DNA of 64,000 nucleotides from Paulinella micropora (GCA_009731375.1 BJOX01000017.1:1176172-1240171); one strand, 5' to 3'. Shown: positions 11,336 to 34,995, counted from the first letter of the stretch. Notes: generated by a model not told the origin, from the sequence alone. Numbers and translations are program-made.

Positions 11336-12050
11336 CTATATTGGTGCTGGATCACCCACAGGTCGTGTCCAGGAGCTCTTGTTGCTCTCTTTATGCCAGT
11401 AATAGCTCTTCCTCTTCCCGTTCACCTCTCGCTCAACAACAGTCCAGCCAGCAGGTAGAGTCGGGTCAAGTTTGATGGACGCTCTTGGCTTGGCTTTGAC
11501 TTGGGACCCGGCGCCTACGTCTGCTGCTGCCAGCATTTGAGCACGATCCAGCATGCTGCCGCGCTTTGATTCACCGTTGTTCACTCGACCTCGCATAATC
11601 CTATTGATCTCCGCCTCCTCTTCTGCAGTGACTTCATCATGGTCCCCTTTCCTACCGCCGTTGCTTTCGTCCCCTTTCCTGCCGCTGTTGCTTTCCTCCC
11701 CCTTCCTACCGCTGTTGTTTTCACTCTGATTGGGTGGCAACAATAATGTATCAGGGTTGGGTTGACTGGGTCGCGTGATTTCTAAATCATGATTCGAACT
11801 TGATAGAGGATTCGGATCGACACTTCCACCGTGACTGCTACCAGGAAGTGATTCCTACGTACATAACAATGTGGTGAGATTATGTGTGGAGAATCAGAGA
11901 AAGCAAACGTACAGAAAACTTCTTCTTGATGGAGGGGCTGTCGAGCACCGTTTGTTCTTTGTTTTCCGTTGAGAGAACATGGACACTTCCTTCGGCAGAG
12001 AACCTGGTGCTGACGGGAGCGCGGGACGAGGAAATCCCTTGCCGATGCAT
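11336..12050 (-). CDS. WW-domain protein, 218 aa, two exons
   Basis: Exon 1 runs 12050-11913 and exon 2 runs 11854-11336, joined in phase 0 across a 58-nt intron with donor gtacgt and acceptor cgtag. An in-frame upstream ATG at 12083 (MYQTAIWLLTV...) is an alternative start. The C-terminal 35 residues form a WW domain: LPAGWTVVEREVNGKRKSYY followed by NKSSWTRP, with both signature tryptophans, the aromatic pair and the final proline. WW domains bind proline-rich or phospho-Ser/Thr-Pro ligands. Before it lie a Ser/Asn-rich region, three near-identical repeats around SGRKGEESN (about residues 98-122), and an acidic segment EEEAEINRIMRG. The binding partner is unknown. The layout of disordered N-terminus plus single C-terminal WW is seen in splicing-associated proteins, but that is only a guess. 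TAG stop at 11336-11338. Confidence 0.8.
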
Positions 12051-12342
12051 CACAGTGAGCAGCCAAATCGCCGTCTGGTACACCGCAGCAGAAAGAAGTA
12101 ACCAAAGGATAAAAGGTCGACTTGAGAAACAACAAGCGTGGCATTTCCTTTCCTAAGTCTTTGCTCTCATGAACTTTCTCTTCTATCTGTCTTCTTTCAC
12201 TGTAACTTTGAGTTTCCTAGTTGCAGTCACACAAACGAAATTACGTAGGCAGGACCAGTTCCATGGCCAGGCCAATAGTTGCGACGGTGAAAGCCTGACA
12301 CCCATCGTAAATAGGTTAAGGCCTTGTTTCCAAGAGCAGAGT

Positions 12343-12547
12343 TCATTTATTGAGGTCAATGACCTGATCATCTAACAGGTCGTCGGCGTAGGCCAGGGTT
12401 GCCAGCATATAACAAACAGTCTACACAAGTAAGAATACAGAAGGGGATTTCGGAGGCTAACCAGAAACTTACCTGACCGACAAAACAAATGGCCAGTAGA
12501 ACACAGGCGGCCCTAATACTCGAGGAAAGGAAGGCCAAATAGTCCTG

Positions 12548-12584
<37 letters not shown>

Positions 12585-14269
12585 ATCCCTTTTGTAGATA
12601 GTTCCAAAGAAAAGGGCATGACCAGGCCTGCGCAGTTGACTAAATCATAAAAGATGAAGAACATCCCCATACCCAGTGCAACAGCGCATGTCCCGAAAGC
12701 CCTACATGTGGTTGCATAAATATGTACTCAAGTTGAGCAAGGAGTTTCAGAGTGTGTCGTACGGGTCAACATTTGGGTTCGGTACATTTGGTTACATAAG
12801 GCAATATCCGTGAGACTGCCTCAAAGGCACTGGCAGTTGTAAGCTTTGAAGCTACATATTGCTTTGTGTGTAGTAAAGCGCACAAGAACCCCACCCCCCA
12901 TCCTAAGCCATGCCAAAATTTCTTGCTCCCCAAGAGAAAAGGAAATAATCCATATGTGAGCGAAACATGTGAGCAAAAGGAGTGTACCCAGCATAACGCA
13001 TCTCCACATAATCCAAAGTAAGTCCCAAAATCAACACCAGCTAGAGCAACACACCAACAAAGTTATGTATCTGAACCCTTTCGCCTGTTGGCTTTCTCTT
13101 CTTCTTCCTTTTCCCTCCTCCTTCTCCTTTCTTCTTCCTTCTTTCTGCTTTCTTCTTTCCTCTTTCCTTTCTCCTCCTCCTTTCTTCTTCTTCTTCTTCT
13201 CTTCCCACTTTGCATGTTCCACAATAGGTAGCCATTGTTTTTCGCAAAATAGGCACTCTTGGGTTCAAGAGTTTGAGACGCTTTACAATATAGTCCCAGC
13301 GTGACCTGCAGAAGAAAGCACAACGAAGAACCCACCACCAAGCCGCGCTCTAACTTCTTCCTTTTGGAGAAGGATACCACACTCGTAAAAAGGCCTAGAA
13401 TAATAAGAAAGAGCAATCTGAGGTCGTTATGAATCTGCGAATGAGTTCACTGTCGAAGGACGGCACCGCAAGGCCTATCCCTTTCGTCTTGCATTTTATG
13501 TGAGAACCGGCCCAATCCACAGCGAGATCCGAGAAGGAAATGAAGCCAAAGAGGATAGCTAGCGCATTCAGAATCCCCAAAGCTGTAGCTGGGAACTCCA
13601 AAACTACTTCTGACAGACCTGTATATCGACAGCATATTTAGCAAGAGTTGAAGGTAGAGTTACCGAATGCCCAGGCCGCCCTGAGTATCAGCTGAATCCA
13701 TATTAAAACAGCGGGCCTGCGTCGAAAAGCCTGCGAACACATTACCAGCCAAGTAGTACTCACAGTGTTGCGTATCTTCAGGGCTGACACTTGACTTACC
13801 TTTTCTGACTTGGAGACGAAAAAAACACACAGAACCAAGACATTTGTGAGAAGGAAGAGGCCCGTAAAAATTAGAAACGAAAGCTCCAGCTCCTGCGAAC
13901 TGATCAGCATCCAGCTAAACCTGCCCAGAGAGATGACAGGTCAACAAATGATGTCACTAATAATGTCAGCCATCGACTTTACGATTATGATGTCAGTCGG
14001 GTCTTTTGTATTCTCAAAGCTGTTGATATTGAAATTCGAATCCCCTCCCCCTCTTTTTTCTCTTCCTTCTCAGGATCTTCTCTCTCCACTTTGTTCGTTC
14101 TGTATCAGTACTTGTATCTTGTCTTCTCTGTGTCTTCAGTAAAAGCTGTGAGTACATAATATTCTGCCAGCACTGAATTACCAACTTACACAACACTATA
14201 CAAAAAAACTGTCTCCATGCTGAAGCGGACGAAATTGGCACAGGTCAAAATAGCAAACAAAATTGGCAT
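12343..14269 (-). CDS. Polytopic membrane protein, 278 aa, nine exons
   Basis: Exons: 14269-14190, 13920-13800, 13730-13664, 13618-13521, 13434-13306, 13040-12967, 12701-12584, 12544-12473, 12420-12343. All junctions keep phase, and several donors are gtaagt. The start is the first ATG after an in-frame TGA. Translation gives about eight hydrophobic segments, including LELSFLIFTGLFLLTNVLVL, TALGILNALAILFGFISF, LRLLFLIILGLFTSVV, GLVVGSSLCFLLQ and VALGMGMFFIFYDLVNC, with an acidic tail ending DDLLDDQVIDLNK. A large soluble domain is absent. The size and segment number resemble seven- or eight-span membrane proteins, but I do not recognise the family. One intron carries a GAAGAAG repeat and another a run of about 37 T before its acceptor. 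AATAAA overlaps the stop codon (12346-12351). Confidence 0.7.
12346..12351 (-). promoter_or_regulatory. AATAAA overlapping the membrane-protein stop
   Basis: The hexamer is formed by the last Asn-Lys codons just before TGA. If used, the mRNA would have a very short 3' UTR. Confidence 0.4.
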
Positions 14270-14356
14270 CAGGCTTTTTCGCAGCACTCAACGACCAAAA
14301 ATTTCTAGTTGCCAAGTTTTGGTTGTGTTGATCGCACAGAGGGTGCTCACTCAGTC
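14270..14356. promoter_or_regulatory. Divergent promoter interval
   Basis: Only 87 bases separate the start codons of the minus-strand membrane-protein gene and the plus-strand condensin gene, so the two promoters must overlap or lie within each other's 5' UTR. No TATA box is evident. Confidence 0.45.
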
Positions 14357-26851
<12,495 letters not shown>

Positions 26852-26903
26852 TTGCGAGTTATCCACAGTGTTATCTTGGCCTGGCTTGGCTGAGAATAAG
26901 AAG

Positions 26904-26909
26904 AATAAA
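26904..26909 (+). promoter_or_regulatory. CAP-G polyadenylation signal
   Basis: AATAAA lies 53 bases after the CAP-G stop codon. Confidence 0.65.
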
Positions 26910-27266
26910 ATATGTCTGGTCACTGATTCAAGCGTTTGTTGCTAAGTAGGCCACTGCCAGTGGCTGCTGAGTCTGACTCTGAGTCTATCGTCTGATAACA
27001 AGCAAAAGACTAGACCATGATGGCTCGCACTAATAAACCGGGTAAGATATTTACTGGAAATTGTATGCTAATGACTCTGCATTTTACTAATGCAAAGTTT
27101 GTGGGCCACATTATTGATACTGTATATAAAAACATGTATGGTTTGATAATTAGTGAAAATCAAAATTATTAATTAAGTTGGATTGCCACCTAGTATGCCG
27201 ACCCACCCGATATATAATGGCAATACTTACCGTTCCGGTCTGTCTGTTATCCTTGGTCTGGAGGCT
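26910..27266. other. Spacer between CAP-G and Copia-B
   Basis: About 360 bases of AT-rich sequence with no recognisable gene. Confidence 0.6.
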
Positions 27267-27271
27267 ACGGA
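27267..27271. repeat. Copia-B target-site duplication, left copy
   Basis: acgga, repeated at 36154-36158. Five bases is typical for copia integrases. Confidence 0.85.
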
Positions 27272-27623
27272 CGTTGGGAGAAAACCCTCGCGACTTCTGC
27301 AAACGGTGACCGGAACTCGGGGTGTCCTCCTCCTACCTGCCAACTGCTTCCCACGTAAAAGAATTTAACAATACTGAACAATTCCCGCCAGTCCAACTGA
27401 CGACGTCACACAAAAGATATACCTCCAGAAAATGACACACGAAACGGCCTGATATGTGCAATAATGTTAATGGTAAAAAGCTAGTGCCACCAGTACCAGA
27501 AAAGATACTCTAAATGACTCTATTAATAACTAATAATACTACTAACCGTAATGAATAAGGCAAACGTATCAAATGGCAATACGGACGTAGTTGAGGAGGA
27601 AGTGTCTAATTAATTGTCCAATG
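27272..27623 (-). repeat. Copia-B 3' LTR
   Basis: 352 bases. In element orientation it begins cattggacaatt and ends ctcccaacg. It retains the segment of about 73 bases missing from the other LTR. Confidence 0.9.
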
Positions 27624-27632
27624 CTCCCCCTT
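27623..27632 (-). promoter_or_regulatory. Copia-B polypurine tract
   Basis: aagggggagc in element orientation, directly against the 3' LTR. Confidence 0.8.
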
Positions 27633-27821
27633 AATTAAATTCTCTTACGACTCAGTGTCCGCAATGCAACGCGCAACTAATACCTAGATTACGCAAATAA
27701 GTCAAGCGCAAAGTGAGCTATCCTACGTCTCCTGTGGAGTTCGGCAATATAGCTACACTGTTAACAACTAAAGCGCAAGTCCCACTGCGCGCGCGCGCGC
27801 GCCACCACACCGCAGACGAAG

Positions 27822-28549
27822 CTAGTCGCTCGACACGGGCCGCACCAATCGGAGATATGGCTCCACGCGCGACTGCTTGGTGTTGACGTCGGCCACTTTG
27901 TCCGCTGATGCCACCGTGCCCTTTTCGTTGACGACTAGATCAGCGTCCACCTTCTGGTTGACGATTGCGCAGCGCAGATACACGTGCCCGAGCTTCCTAG
28001 AAAACACATTTGTATCTGCGAGGTTCAGGGCGCCTTGGTTGTCGCCGTACAGGATGAGGGGCTGCCCCCACCCGTACGGCCCCAGCGCGTCTGCGACCCG
28101 TCCACCAGCGATGCCCTGCACAAAGTTAGATATTTTATCCTGGCCGTGGTATGCCTCCACCATCGCGTATAGTTCCGCCTCGCAGGAGGACGCCTCCGGC
28201 GCGGCCGGCACCAGACGCTTACCATCCGCCACCTTCTCCAGCTCGCCGCACCCGGTCGCGGTCGCCACCAGCTCGTCCTGTGTCGCGCTCGCCTTTGCCT
28301 CCACTCGCTTACCATCCGCCACCTTCTCCAGCTCGCCGCACCCGCGGTCGCCACCAGCTTGTCCTGTGTGGCGCTCGCCTTTGCATCCACTCGCGCTCTC
28401 AGGGTCGCATCACTGGGCAGGGCCACGGATACGTTCCTCTTAAGGCAGAATGGTAGCACCGAGCCACTGAGAAAGAAATGAAACCCCGCTAGGCGGGCAC
28501 GGCGATCTTCAGGTGTATCCTTCCAACTTGAGTCCGCCAAGGACATCAA
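27822..28549 (-). pseudogene. Copia-B RNase H region
   Basis: After the RT frame the reading continues as SLADSSWKDTPEDRRARLAG (RNase H start). Later come SSCEAELYAMVEAYHGQD, ILYGDNQGALNLADT and DVNTKQSRVEPYLR. Between them a segment of about 90 bases is tandemly duplicated (28218-28307 and 28308-28393). The second copy is four bases shorter, which breaks the frame. Such domains degrade the RNA strand during reverse transcription. Confidence 0.8.
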
Positions 28550-29487
28550 GCGGGTGCCGTTCGCCTTGGTGAAGCGAATGCCTTTAGATCGGGTACCATT
28601 AAGCGTACGACCTGTTCGGCTTGCTGATAATTGAACAACTCAGGCTTGGAGGCATGGGTGGCTACTTCCCCTAATGGGCCCAAAACCTCGTGCCGAGTGA
28701 TGCATGTCCATAAGAGGACACCTACGATGTGCTGCGGCGAGAACTGCTCTAGCACTGATTGCTTCCCGGCTCGTAACCCCGGCATCAACCACGGCGAATC
28801 GGCTGTAGCTAAACCGGTGCACTGGAGCTTCTCAACTGCCTCTTTGATGAAATCTTCCTGGGAGATCTTGATCGTACGACCTAGACGACAGTCTTCCTTG
28901 TCTTCTATGTTCAGGCCTACCACCCCGGGAGCCTCTTGCCTAAAGACCCTAAAGGCCTTCTTACCGGCGGCTAAGAACTCGGCTTCCACCTCCTTGCTTC
29001 TGAACGCTCCCATTATGTCGTCGACGTGTACGAAAGCAAAGTCAGGCTTATCCTTACCGGATAGCCAACGCCAAAAGAAGCACGGAAAAGCGACATGAGC
29101 CTTAAAGCCTAAACTTTCTAAGAACGGGACTAGCTTGTACCGCCACCATTTGCGGCCCGCGTCCGGTCTGTCATAAAGGGCTTTAAGCATTTCCCACACA
29201 TACCCCGGCTCTTCTAAACCAAACGGTGGTACGATATAACTGGGGCGATACCCCTGCTCAGCGGCAGACGCCTCGGTGTATGCGGTGCCAACGTCCCACT
29301 TTGACAAGACTAAGCCAAAGAACACTGTTAGGGCGAAAAGCATCAAGATGGTAAGAGCACACGGGGTTGGGAAATCACGTTTCCCAAAATGCAATCCCTG
29401 TATCATGGAATATCCCTTGGCCGTCCATCGGCTTTTGAACTTCAGGATCTCTCCTGCCTCTTTGGTGGCATCAACGAACCGCCCTTC
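28546..29487 (-). pseudogene. Copia-B reverse transcriptase
   Basis: RVT_2-type polymerase with KWDVGTAYTEASAAEQG, YIVPPFGLEEPGY, ALYDRPDAGRKWW, catalytic FVHVDDI, FSPQHIVGVLLWTCITRHE and LGPLGEV. The main open frame starts at 29406. Upstream codons (EGRFVDATKEAGEILKFKS) are in frame, separated from the linker only by a TGA at about 29487. Copia RTs usually carry Y/F-V-D-D; here HVDD keeps both aspartates. Confidence 0.85.
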
Positions 29488-30356
29488 TCAAATATCTTTC
29501 TTGTCTACTAAGTCGGCTCGGACTCTCCGGAAGCAACCTTTCTCCCAGAGCGTAGCCATCTCCTCGGCTCGGGCGTTGTCCCAGTACCCTAGCTCATCAG
29601 CTTGCTTCTCACTCACCGGTCTAGTGAACGTGGCGGCATGTGCGGTCTCCGGACCATCGGCAAGGTACTTGACGATATCCGAGTCCAACATACGGTCTGG
29701 GGAGTCGTCATCCTCAAACTTTACCCAGTGGGCTGGTCCGTTATTCTTCTGCTTCTTAACCCATATGGGTTCACTCACGTCTTGCACCTGACCTCGTCGG
29801 ACCTTGTCCCCAAAACCCACCCCACAGGTCTTCTTGGCCCAAGCCCAGCCCCACTGAGTGGCTGGGGTCTCCACCCACCTTCCCTTCAACTCCCCTATTG
29901 TTTCCGGGTCGGGCTCGGGAGCCTCCTTCTCGGCTTTCACTGCTTCCTGTTCAGCGGTCGCTTCCTCCAATTCGCCGTCGGAATCGGAGCTGTCAAGCTC
30001 CCCCTGATCCGGGGTCTTCTTGCCTCCCCCGGGGTCGGTCCCTCCCACCCTGGGCTTTGGGACAAACAGCTGCTCAAGGTCGGCGTCTTCCACTAACGGG
30101 TCTCCCTTGAACGGCTCCAAGCTCAGTCCCTTCTTCTCCCAGAGTGGTTGCAACAGGGCTGGCTGATTGTCGTCAAGTTCTTGATGTTTCGCCATGGGAA
30201 CACCCTACCTTCACACAGGATCAGGTGTGCGGAGTACTCCAAACTCAGCCCTAACCAGGCGGTCATGTGCGTCCGGCTCTCGTCGTGTCCTAACCTGCCC
30301 TCGATGACCGTGGCATGTGGCATAGACACCCAAAAGGATGGAGGTAAGCTATCCAA
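29488..30356 (-). pseudogene. Copia-B integrase C-terminus and acidic linker
   Basis: 30356-30123 reads as the post-core integrase region (FWVSMPHATVIEGRLGHDES, CEGRVFPWRNI). 30195-29488 is the linker: an acidic, Pro/Glu-rich spacer (LDSSDSDGELEEATAEQEAV), then TPATQWGWAWAKKTCG, PAHWVKFEDDDSPDRMLDS and TFTRPVSEKQADELGYWDN. The two overlap in different frames, so one indel is present. Confidence 0.7.
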
Positions 30357-31256
30357 TTCACCTTCCTTTCACAGGGCATCAGCTCAAACATCCGGACCTC
30401 ACCACCGGATCGTTTTGGGGAAAGGTTGTGTAAGAGGATAGCGTGTCCCAAGAGCTCATAGGGTAGCTGAGCCCTAACCAGGTTATGACGCGCTTTGCGC
30501 CAAAAGTCACGTTGGGACACTTCGGCATAGGCGTTCTTGTTGTGTTCATTGAGGGTGTTGATCCTCTTCCTCACTCCCTTGTCCCGGACCAGCTCCTTGA
30601 AGTCAGCTCAGATATGCTCACCGTCTACCCGGACTTCCTTCACCTTCTTGCCGCTTGCGTCTCAATGAAGTTTATGCATTCTCGCATGAAGCGCACTTGT
30701 GGTGCCGCGGTGCCATCCTTTAAAAGGAGGCCAAACGCATACCCGGTGTTAGCCTCAATTCCCACCATGCCGTACCAAAACCCACCATAGAGGGATTTGC
30801 GTAGGCACCCGGACTTGTCGAACGCCACAGCTTCAAACTTCCCTACCTGTGTCAACTGGTCGCTTGCCGGGTGGTTCACTTTCCCCCCTTTGGCGGCCGG
30901 GCACTCCTTACACTCTTTTACCGCTTGCTCATGGGTTTTGTCACCCACTATCTTGATTCCATACGCTTCACTGATGAGGCGTTGCATGCCGCTTCCGGGC
31001 CACTCTCCTTTCCAAAGAAAGCTCTAGCCTCAATCTTATCCGCAGCTAGCTCTTGGTCGGTGGACGTCACGAAACGCCACACTTTGTCCTTGGCGTCTAG
31101 GTAAAGGACCCCGGCCTTAAGCTCAGGGGAAATGTCCGGTATCCGGGCCTTGGTGATATAGCCCTCTCCCTTCTTGTGGAGGACTACACTGTAACCGTCC
31201 TTGGCTAACTGAGGACCGGAGACTAAGATTTCATCTATGTTGGCGCTAACCCACAC
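30290..31256 (-). pseudogene. Copia-B pre-integrase and integrase core
   Basis: 31256-30948 is the pre-integrase zone (YITKARIPDISPELKAGVLY). 30987 onward has the zinc-binding CKEC, then VAFDKSGCLRKSLYGGFWYG, VRVDGE and EHNKNAYAEVSQRDFWRKAR, which place the three catalytic acidic residues (D, D, E). An in-frame TGA follows the second aspartate near 30610. A downstream segment, QLPYELLGHAILLHNLSPKR, is the usual end of the catalytic core. Confidence 0.75.
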
Positions 31257-31555
31257 ACTACCTTGATGTAACCTTTTCCGTTCACAGTCGTCATGTCTAG
31301 TGAGCCCTTCTTAGTCACGGTAGTCTCCCCGTTGACCGTATCTACCCGTTTCATCCCTCGCTGAATGTTGAACAGGCGTTGTTCAGCTCCGGCCGGCACA
31401 AAGTGCAACGTAGCTCCCGAATCGAACATGGGGTCTTTGTCCGCACCCCGTCCTAGGAGGGCTTGTTCTGCTAGCCGGATCCCCTTAGCCATCCATCCAC
31501 GTTCGGTCATGAAACGAACTAGGTCGTCCACCGGGTCAGCTTCTCCCTCGGCTTA
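31235..31555 (-). pseudogene. Copia-B aspartic protease
   Basis: MFDSGATLHFVPAG is the retropepsin active-site motif D-S-G-A. A TAA separates it from the upstream frame (CAA to TAA fits). Confidence 0.8.
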
Positions 31556-33101
31556 CGGCAAACTTGCGTATTCCTTCTCTAGTACGCTCTCACCACCTAC
31601 CACCCTTTCTCGGACTCTGAACGGCTTAGTACGAGGTTGAAACCCTGCGGCACTATTTGCTGCTGCTCCTGCTACGGCCCAATGTCTCTGCCACCTAGGC
31701 TTGTTCATGGGATACTCATTCCCCTGCGCCCAGTTGTACAACAGCCTAGTCCACTCTCCCCACCGGTTCCGGAAGTCAGCTTCATCTTTCTCTTCCTCAC
31801 CGCTCAACGCCGGACGATGCAACCGGTGCATCTCCTCTTGCTGCTCTGCCACGGCTCGGAGTCGACTCTCTCGCTCTCCGGTACCTAGTCGTGTAGGACT
31901 ATCAGGCTCAGCTAAGGTTGAGGGGGCCGTAGACGGACCGGTACTAGTAGTAGGGGGTAACAGGGAAGTCACCTTTCGGTCTGCAGGGGGTACCGTCTTA
32001 GCATGGGACGCAAACCAGGGCATCCCACTCACGGAGGCTCGGACCGTCTCAAGGAAGCCAAACGCACGAGCGCCCACTGACCTACGCCTATTGCTTGGGC
32101 TGGTGGAGGGCGTAGTCACCGGATTGCTACAGGTCCCGGCGGTAGCATCCCCAAAATCTGCATCAGCACTAGGGTCGGGGCCTATGGGGGACGGCTCCCT
32201 TACCGGAGCTCTACCCACGTCCCCATCTCTAGCCGGGGACTCCTCACCTTCACGCTCCCCCTCCCCTTCGGACTCCGAGGAAGGATCGGCCTCGGGCTGC
32301 ATCTCTCTCCGGGGGCTCATCTTCCACGTCCGCCAGGCCATCGGGTTGGTAGTCCTCCGGGCCGGGCCTCACCTTCACCCCATGTACCTTTTCCCTTTTT
32401 GCTTTGAGTAAAGATTTCAGGTTTTGGCTCATGATACCACTACCAGCCTCAGCCGGCTCGGCCTTTGGACCAATCTCAACCTTCGGGGCAGGTACCGCTG
32501 ACGGCCCGCTCGCCCTGCTAGGTCTACCCTTACTCTCTCCACGGGGGTTGGGTGCTACCGGACGGAGGGGAGTACCCTTCACCTTTTGGGCGCATACCGG
32601 CACCGATGCTACGGGCGGAGGCACAACTCCCCCACGAGAGGGGGATACCCCACCTCTGAAGTACATATGCTTCGCTTGGGCACCGGCCTGAGGTTCATGT
32701 TGGCGGTACACCTTCCGCCATGAGGATACACCCGACGCCTCCCATGTTACCGGTTGTCGGCTAATGACCCATTCGGTGAACTGTCCGGGTTCACGGGGTT
32801 TTGCATAGTGGATGATGGGCAAGAGGGACCGGTTCCACGGAATACCCCGCTTCGCGGCTTCGTGTCTCACTATGGCCTCAATCAGTAGGGGATGACTCAC
32901 ACTTTTGATTTGGGCTTCCAACCCCCGTTCTCCCATCTCGCACATTAGAGCCAGATGATCCCTTCGTGCTATGTCGACTGCCCACCGGCGCAAGGCATTC
33001 TCTCTCTCTTGCTTGGCTCGCTGGTACTGATGCTCAACGCAATAGTCGCTGTCGATGAGGGTGGCTGCCTTAATCCTAAGGCTGTTGAAGGGGAGACTCA
33101 A
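31553..33101 (-). pseudogene. Copia-B Gag C-terminal and spacer region
   Basis: Two overlapping open frames, 33101-32250 and 32341-31553, with a frameshift between them. The first is basic and Pro-rich (SRQPVTWEASGVSSWRKVYR). The second is Ser/Glu-rich, with a conserved-looking WGEWTRLLYNWAQGNEYPMN. No known domain is recognised. It lies between the zinc-finger part of Gag and the protease and is unusually long (about 500 codons) for a copia element. Confidence 0.55.
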
Positions 33102-33116
33102 GGTCCTTCAACCGGG

Positions 33117-33905
33117 CTACGCACCGGCGCTTCCTTCCGCTACTCCATGGCATCGCCCCTCGTTCATCTTACCTATGTCGGCATCATCCTCAAGCAAGAT
33201 CTCAAGACTGTTCTCGTCCTCCGGTGGTATGATCGGCTCGGGAAGGTTGGCACCCCCGGGTTTAGCCATGAGGGCTTTGTCTTTCGACTTGCCGGTTAGG
33301 AACTTTACCATCTGAGCTAAGGCTACGCCCGGCTCCTCATCCTGGGAGTCATCGCTATCACTCCCCCCTTTTGAGCCTTTTGCTGCCTCGCCCTTCCCCT
33401 TTCGGCTTTTGTCCGGGCACTTGCTCAACTTGTGCTTGCCCCCGCACAACCGGCACTTCTTGCTGCACTTCCCGGCGATGTGCCCCTTTTCAAAGCAGTT
33501 AAAACACTTTGGCCCCTTGCTCTTCTCGCTCTTCTTGCTTTTCTCCCCCTTGGGGGTGTCTGCCGGTTTGGGAGGGGTCTTCTTGGCTTTAGTGGGGTCA
33601 TGCTCAAACCTACATTTGTCGGCCCATCTACACTCCCCCTGTTTGTCCCACAAGAAACACACCCCTCTCACCTTCCCTCCAACATGGAGGTAACGGCAGG
33701 AGGCCCCACGAGTGCATTTCCCTTCCTTGCTGAAGAGCCGGCACTCGTCCTTGGGTTTCCCTTTTCCGGCCTTGCGAGCTGCCAAACCTTTCTCTGTGGA
33801 ACTAGTCACTTTGGCCCGGTCAAACCTCTTGTCTAGCTCCAGGGCTCGATCTTGCACGAACCTCCACCAGGAGGCAAAGTCCCACTTGAACTGCTTACGG
33901 TTCAG
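33117..33905 (-). pseudogene. Copia-B Gag nucleocapsid with CCCH and CCHC zinc fingers
   Basis: Two CCCH fingers with C-x8-C-x5-C-x3-H spacing: CRLFSKEGKCTRGASCRYLH and CFLWDKQGECRWADKCRFEH. They are followed by a Lys-rich linker, a classic CCHC knuckle CFNCFEKGHIAGKC (C-x2-C-x4-H-x4-C), and a variant CRLCGGKHKLSKC (C-x2-C-x3-H-x4-C). Knuckles package genomic RNA in retroelements; paired CCCH fingers are typical of cellular mRNA-binding proteins. An in-frame TGA near 33905 separates this frame from the upstream capsid part. An acidic tail (SDSDDSQDEEPGVALAQ) follows. Confidence 0.8.
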
Positions 33906-34995
33906 TCAGTCAGCCATTTCAACCCAGACTTGCCACGCTTTCTTCACCCTAGAGTCAGATTGCTTTGGGCCCACTAACGCATCCTTCACTATTTGCTGCA
34001 TCCGGTCATCGGTTGGGGCTTGGCCATAATCAGCCAACCAGTTTCTCCTAGCGTTCAAGTCTACAAACTGACCGACGTACTGTTGCTTACTCGTAAAGAG
34101 GAAGTCATTCAGTTCCTTCACCTTGTCCTGAACATCAGAGGGTCGGCTTTCTTGTACCGGGCTAGCAGTCTGTCCCACAGTGCTTTAGGGTTTTGGCCGA
34201 AGGTCAGCTTCTCCGGATCAGCTAAGTCACCCACCAGGCTCTTCGCTTCACCCCCGAGCATGTCATAGACGATATTGAACACCCTCTCCTTTTGCTTGCT
34301 CATCTCAGCAAGTACACTAGCGTCATAGGCCATCACCTGTCGTGTCAGTGCGACAGCACGATCAGCACCCCCTAGTGGGGTTTTGACCTTCAAGAGAGGG
34401 GTCCGTCTGTCCTCGGAAGGCCCCACTCTTGCTGTCGCCCTCTAAGTCTGAGCCCTTGCCAGTTGACAGCCTAGGTTTGTCAGTGCTAGCATACCCACTA
34501 GAGTAGAGGTCAGAGGGGTGCCGGTCTTCATCTTCCTCCTCCTCCTCCTTTCCCTCTTCAGTCTCAGTGGTTGGTTTATCTTTCGGACTGCCAAAACCGG
34601 TTTGTAACGCTTGACTGGGGTTTCCTTGTCTTCCTCTACCCCTAACGCCTCCTCAAGGTCTGGAGCTTCCGGTTTGGGGTTGGGCATAGGCCACAGGCGA
34701 GTAGAACCCTTGGCTTTGTCCTCGAAGTATTCCTTCACTACTTCTTCGTCCAAGTCAGCCCAATCATTCCACTCTGCTATTTCTTCCCAAGCTAGTATAA
34801 AGGGGGGCACCTCTCTACCCTTAAGCTGTATCCCTAATACGTTTTCGCGATGCACATATTGTTTGTGGCGTCAGCACCCTGCAGCACTTCCTTAGGGGCC
34901 ATAGCATTACAGCTTTGCACTATGCCTATGCAATAGGATCCATGCCTCTTTGCCGGTGAACGTAATCTTATTGTCTGTCTTACTCGTAGTCATTT
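33906..34995 (-). pseudogene. Copia-B Gag N-terminal and capsid region
   Basis: A start at 34993 (MTTSKTDNKITFTGKEAWIL) soon breaks. The next readable parts are 34855-34442 (FILAWEEIAEWNDWADLDEE), 34426-34118 (RVFNIVYDMLGGEAKSLVGD, then ALWDRLLARYKKAD) and 34178-33906 (KVKELNDFLFTSKQQYVGQF). The pattern, a UBN2-like capsid helix bundle with LWDRLLARY, fits copia Gag. Confidence 0.65.
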
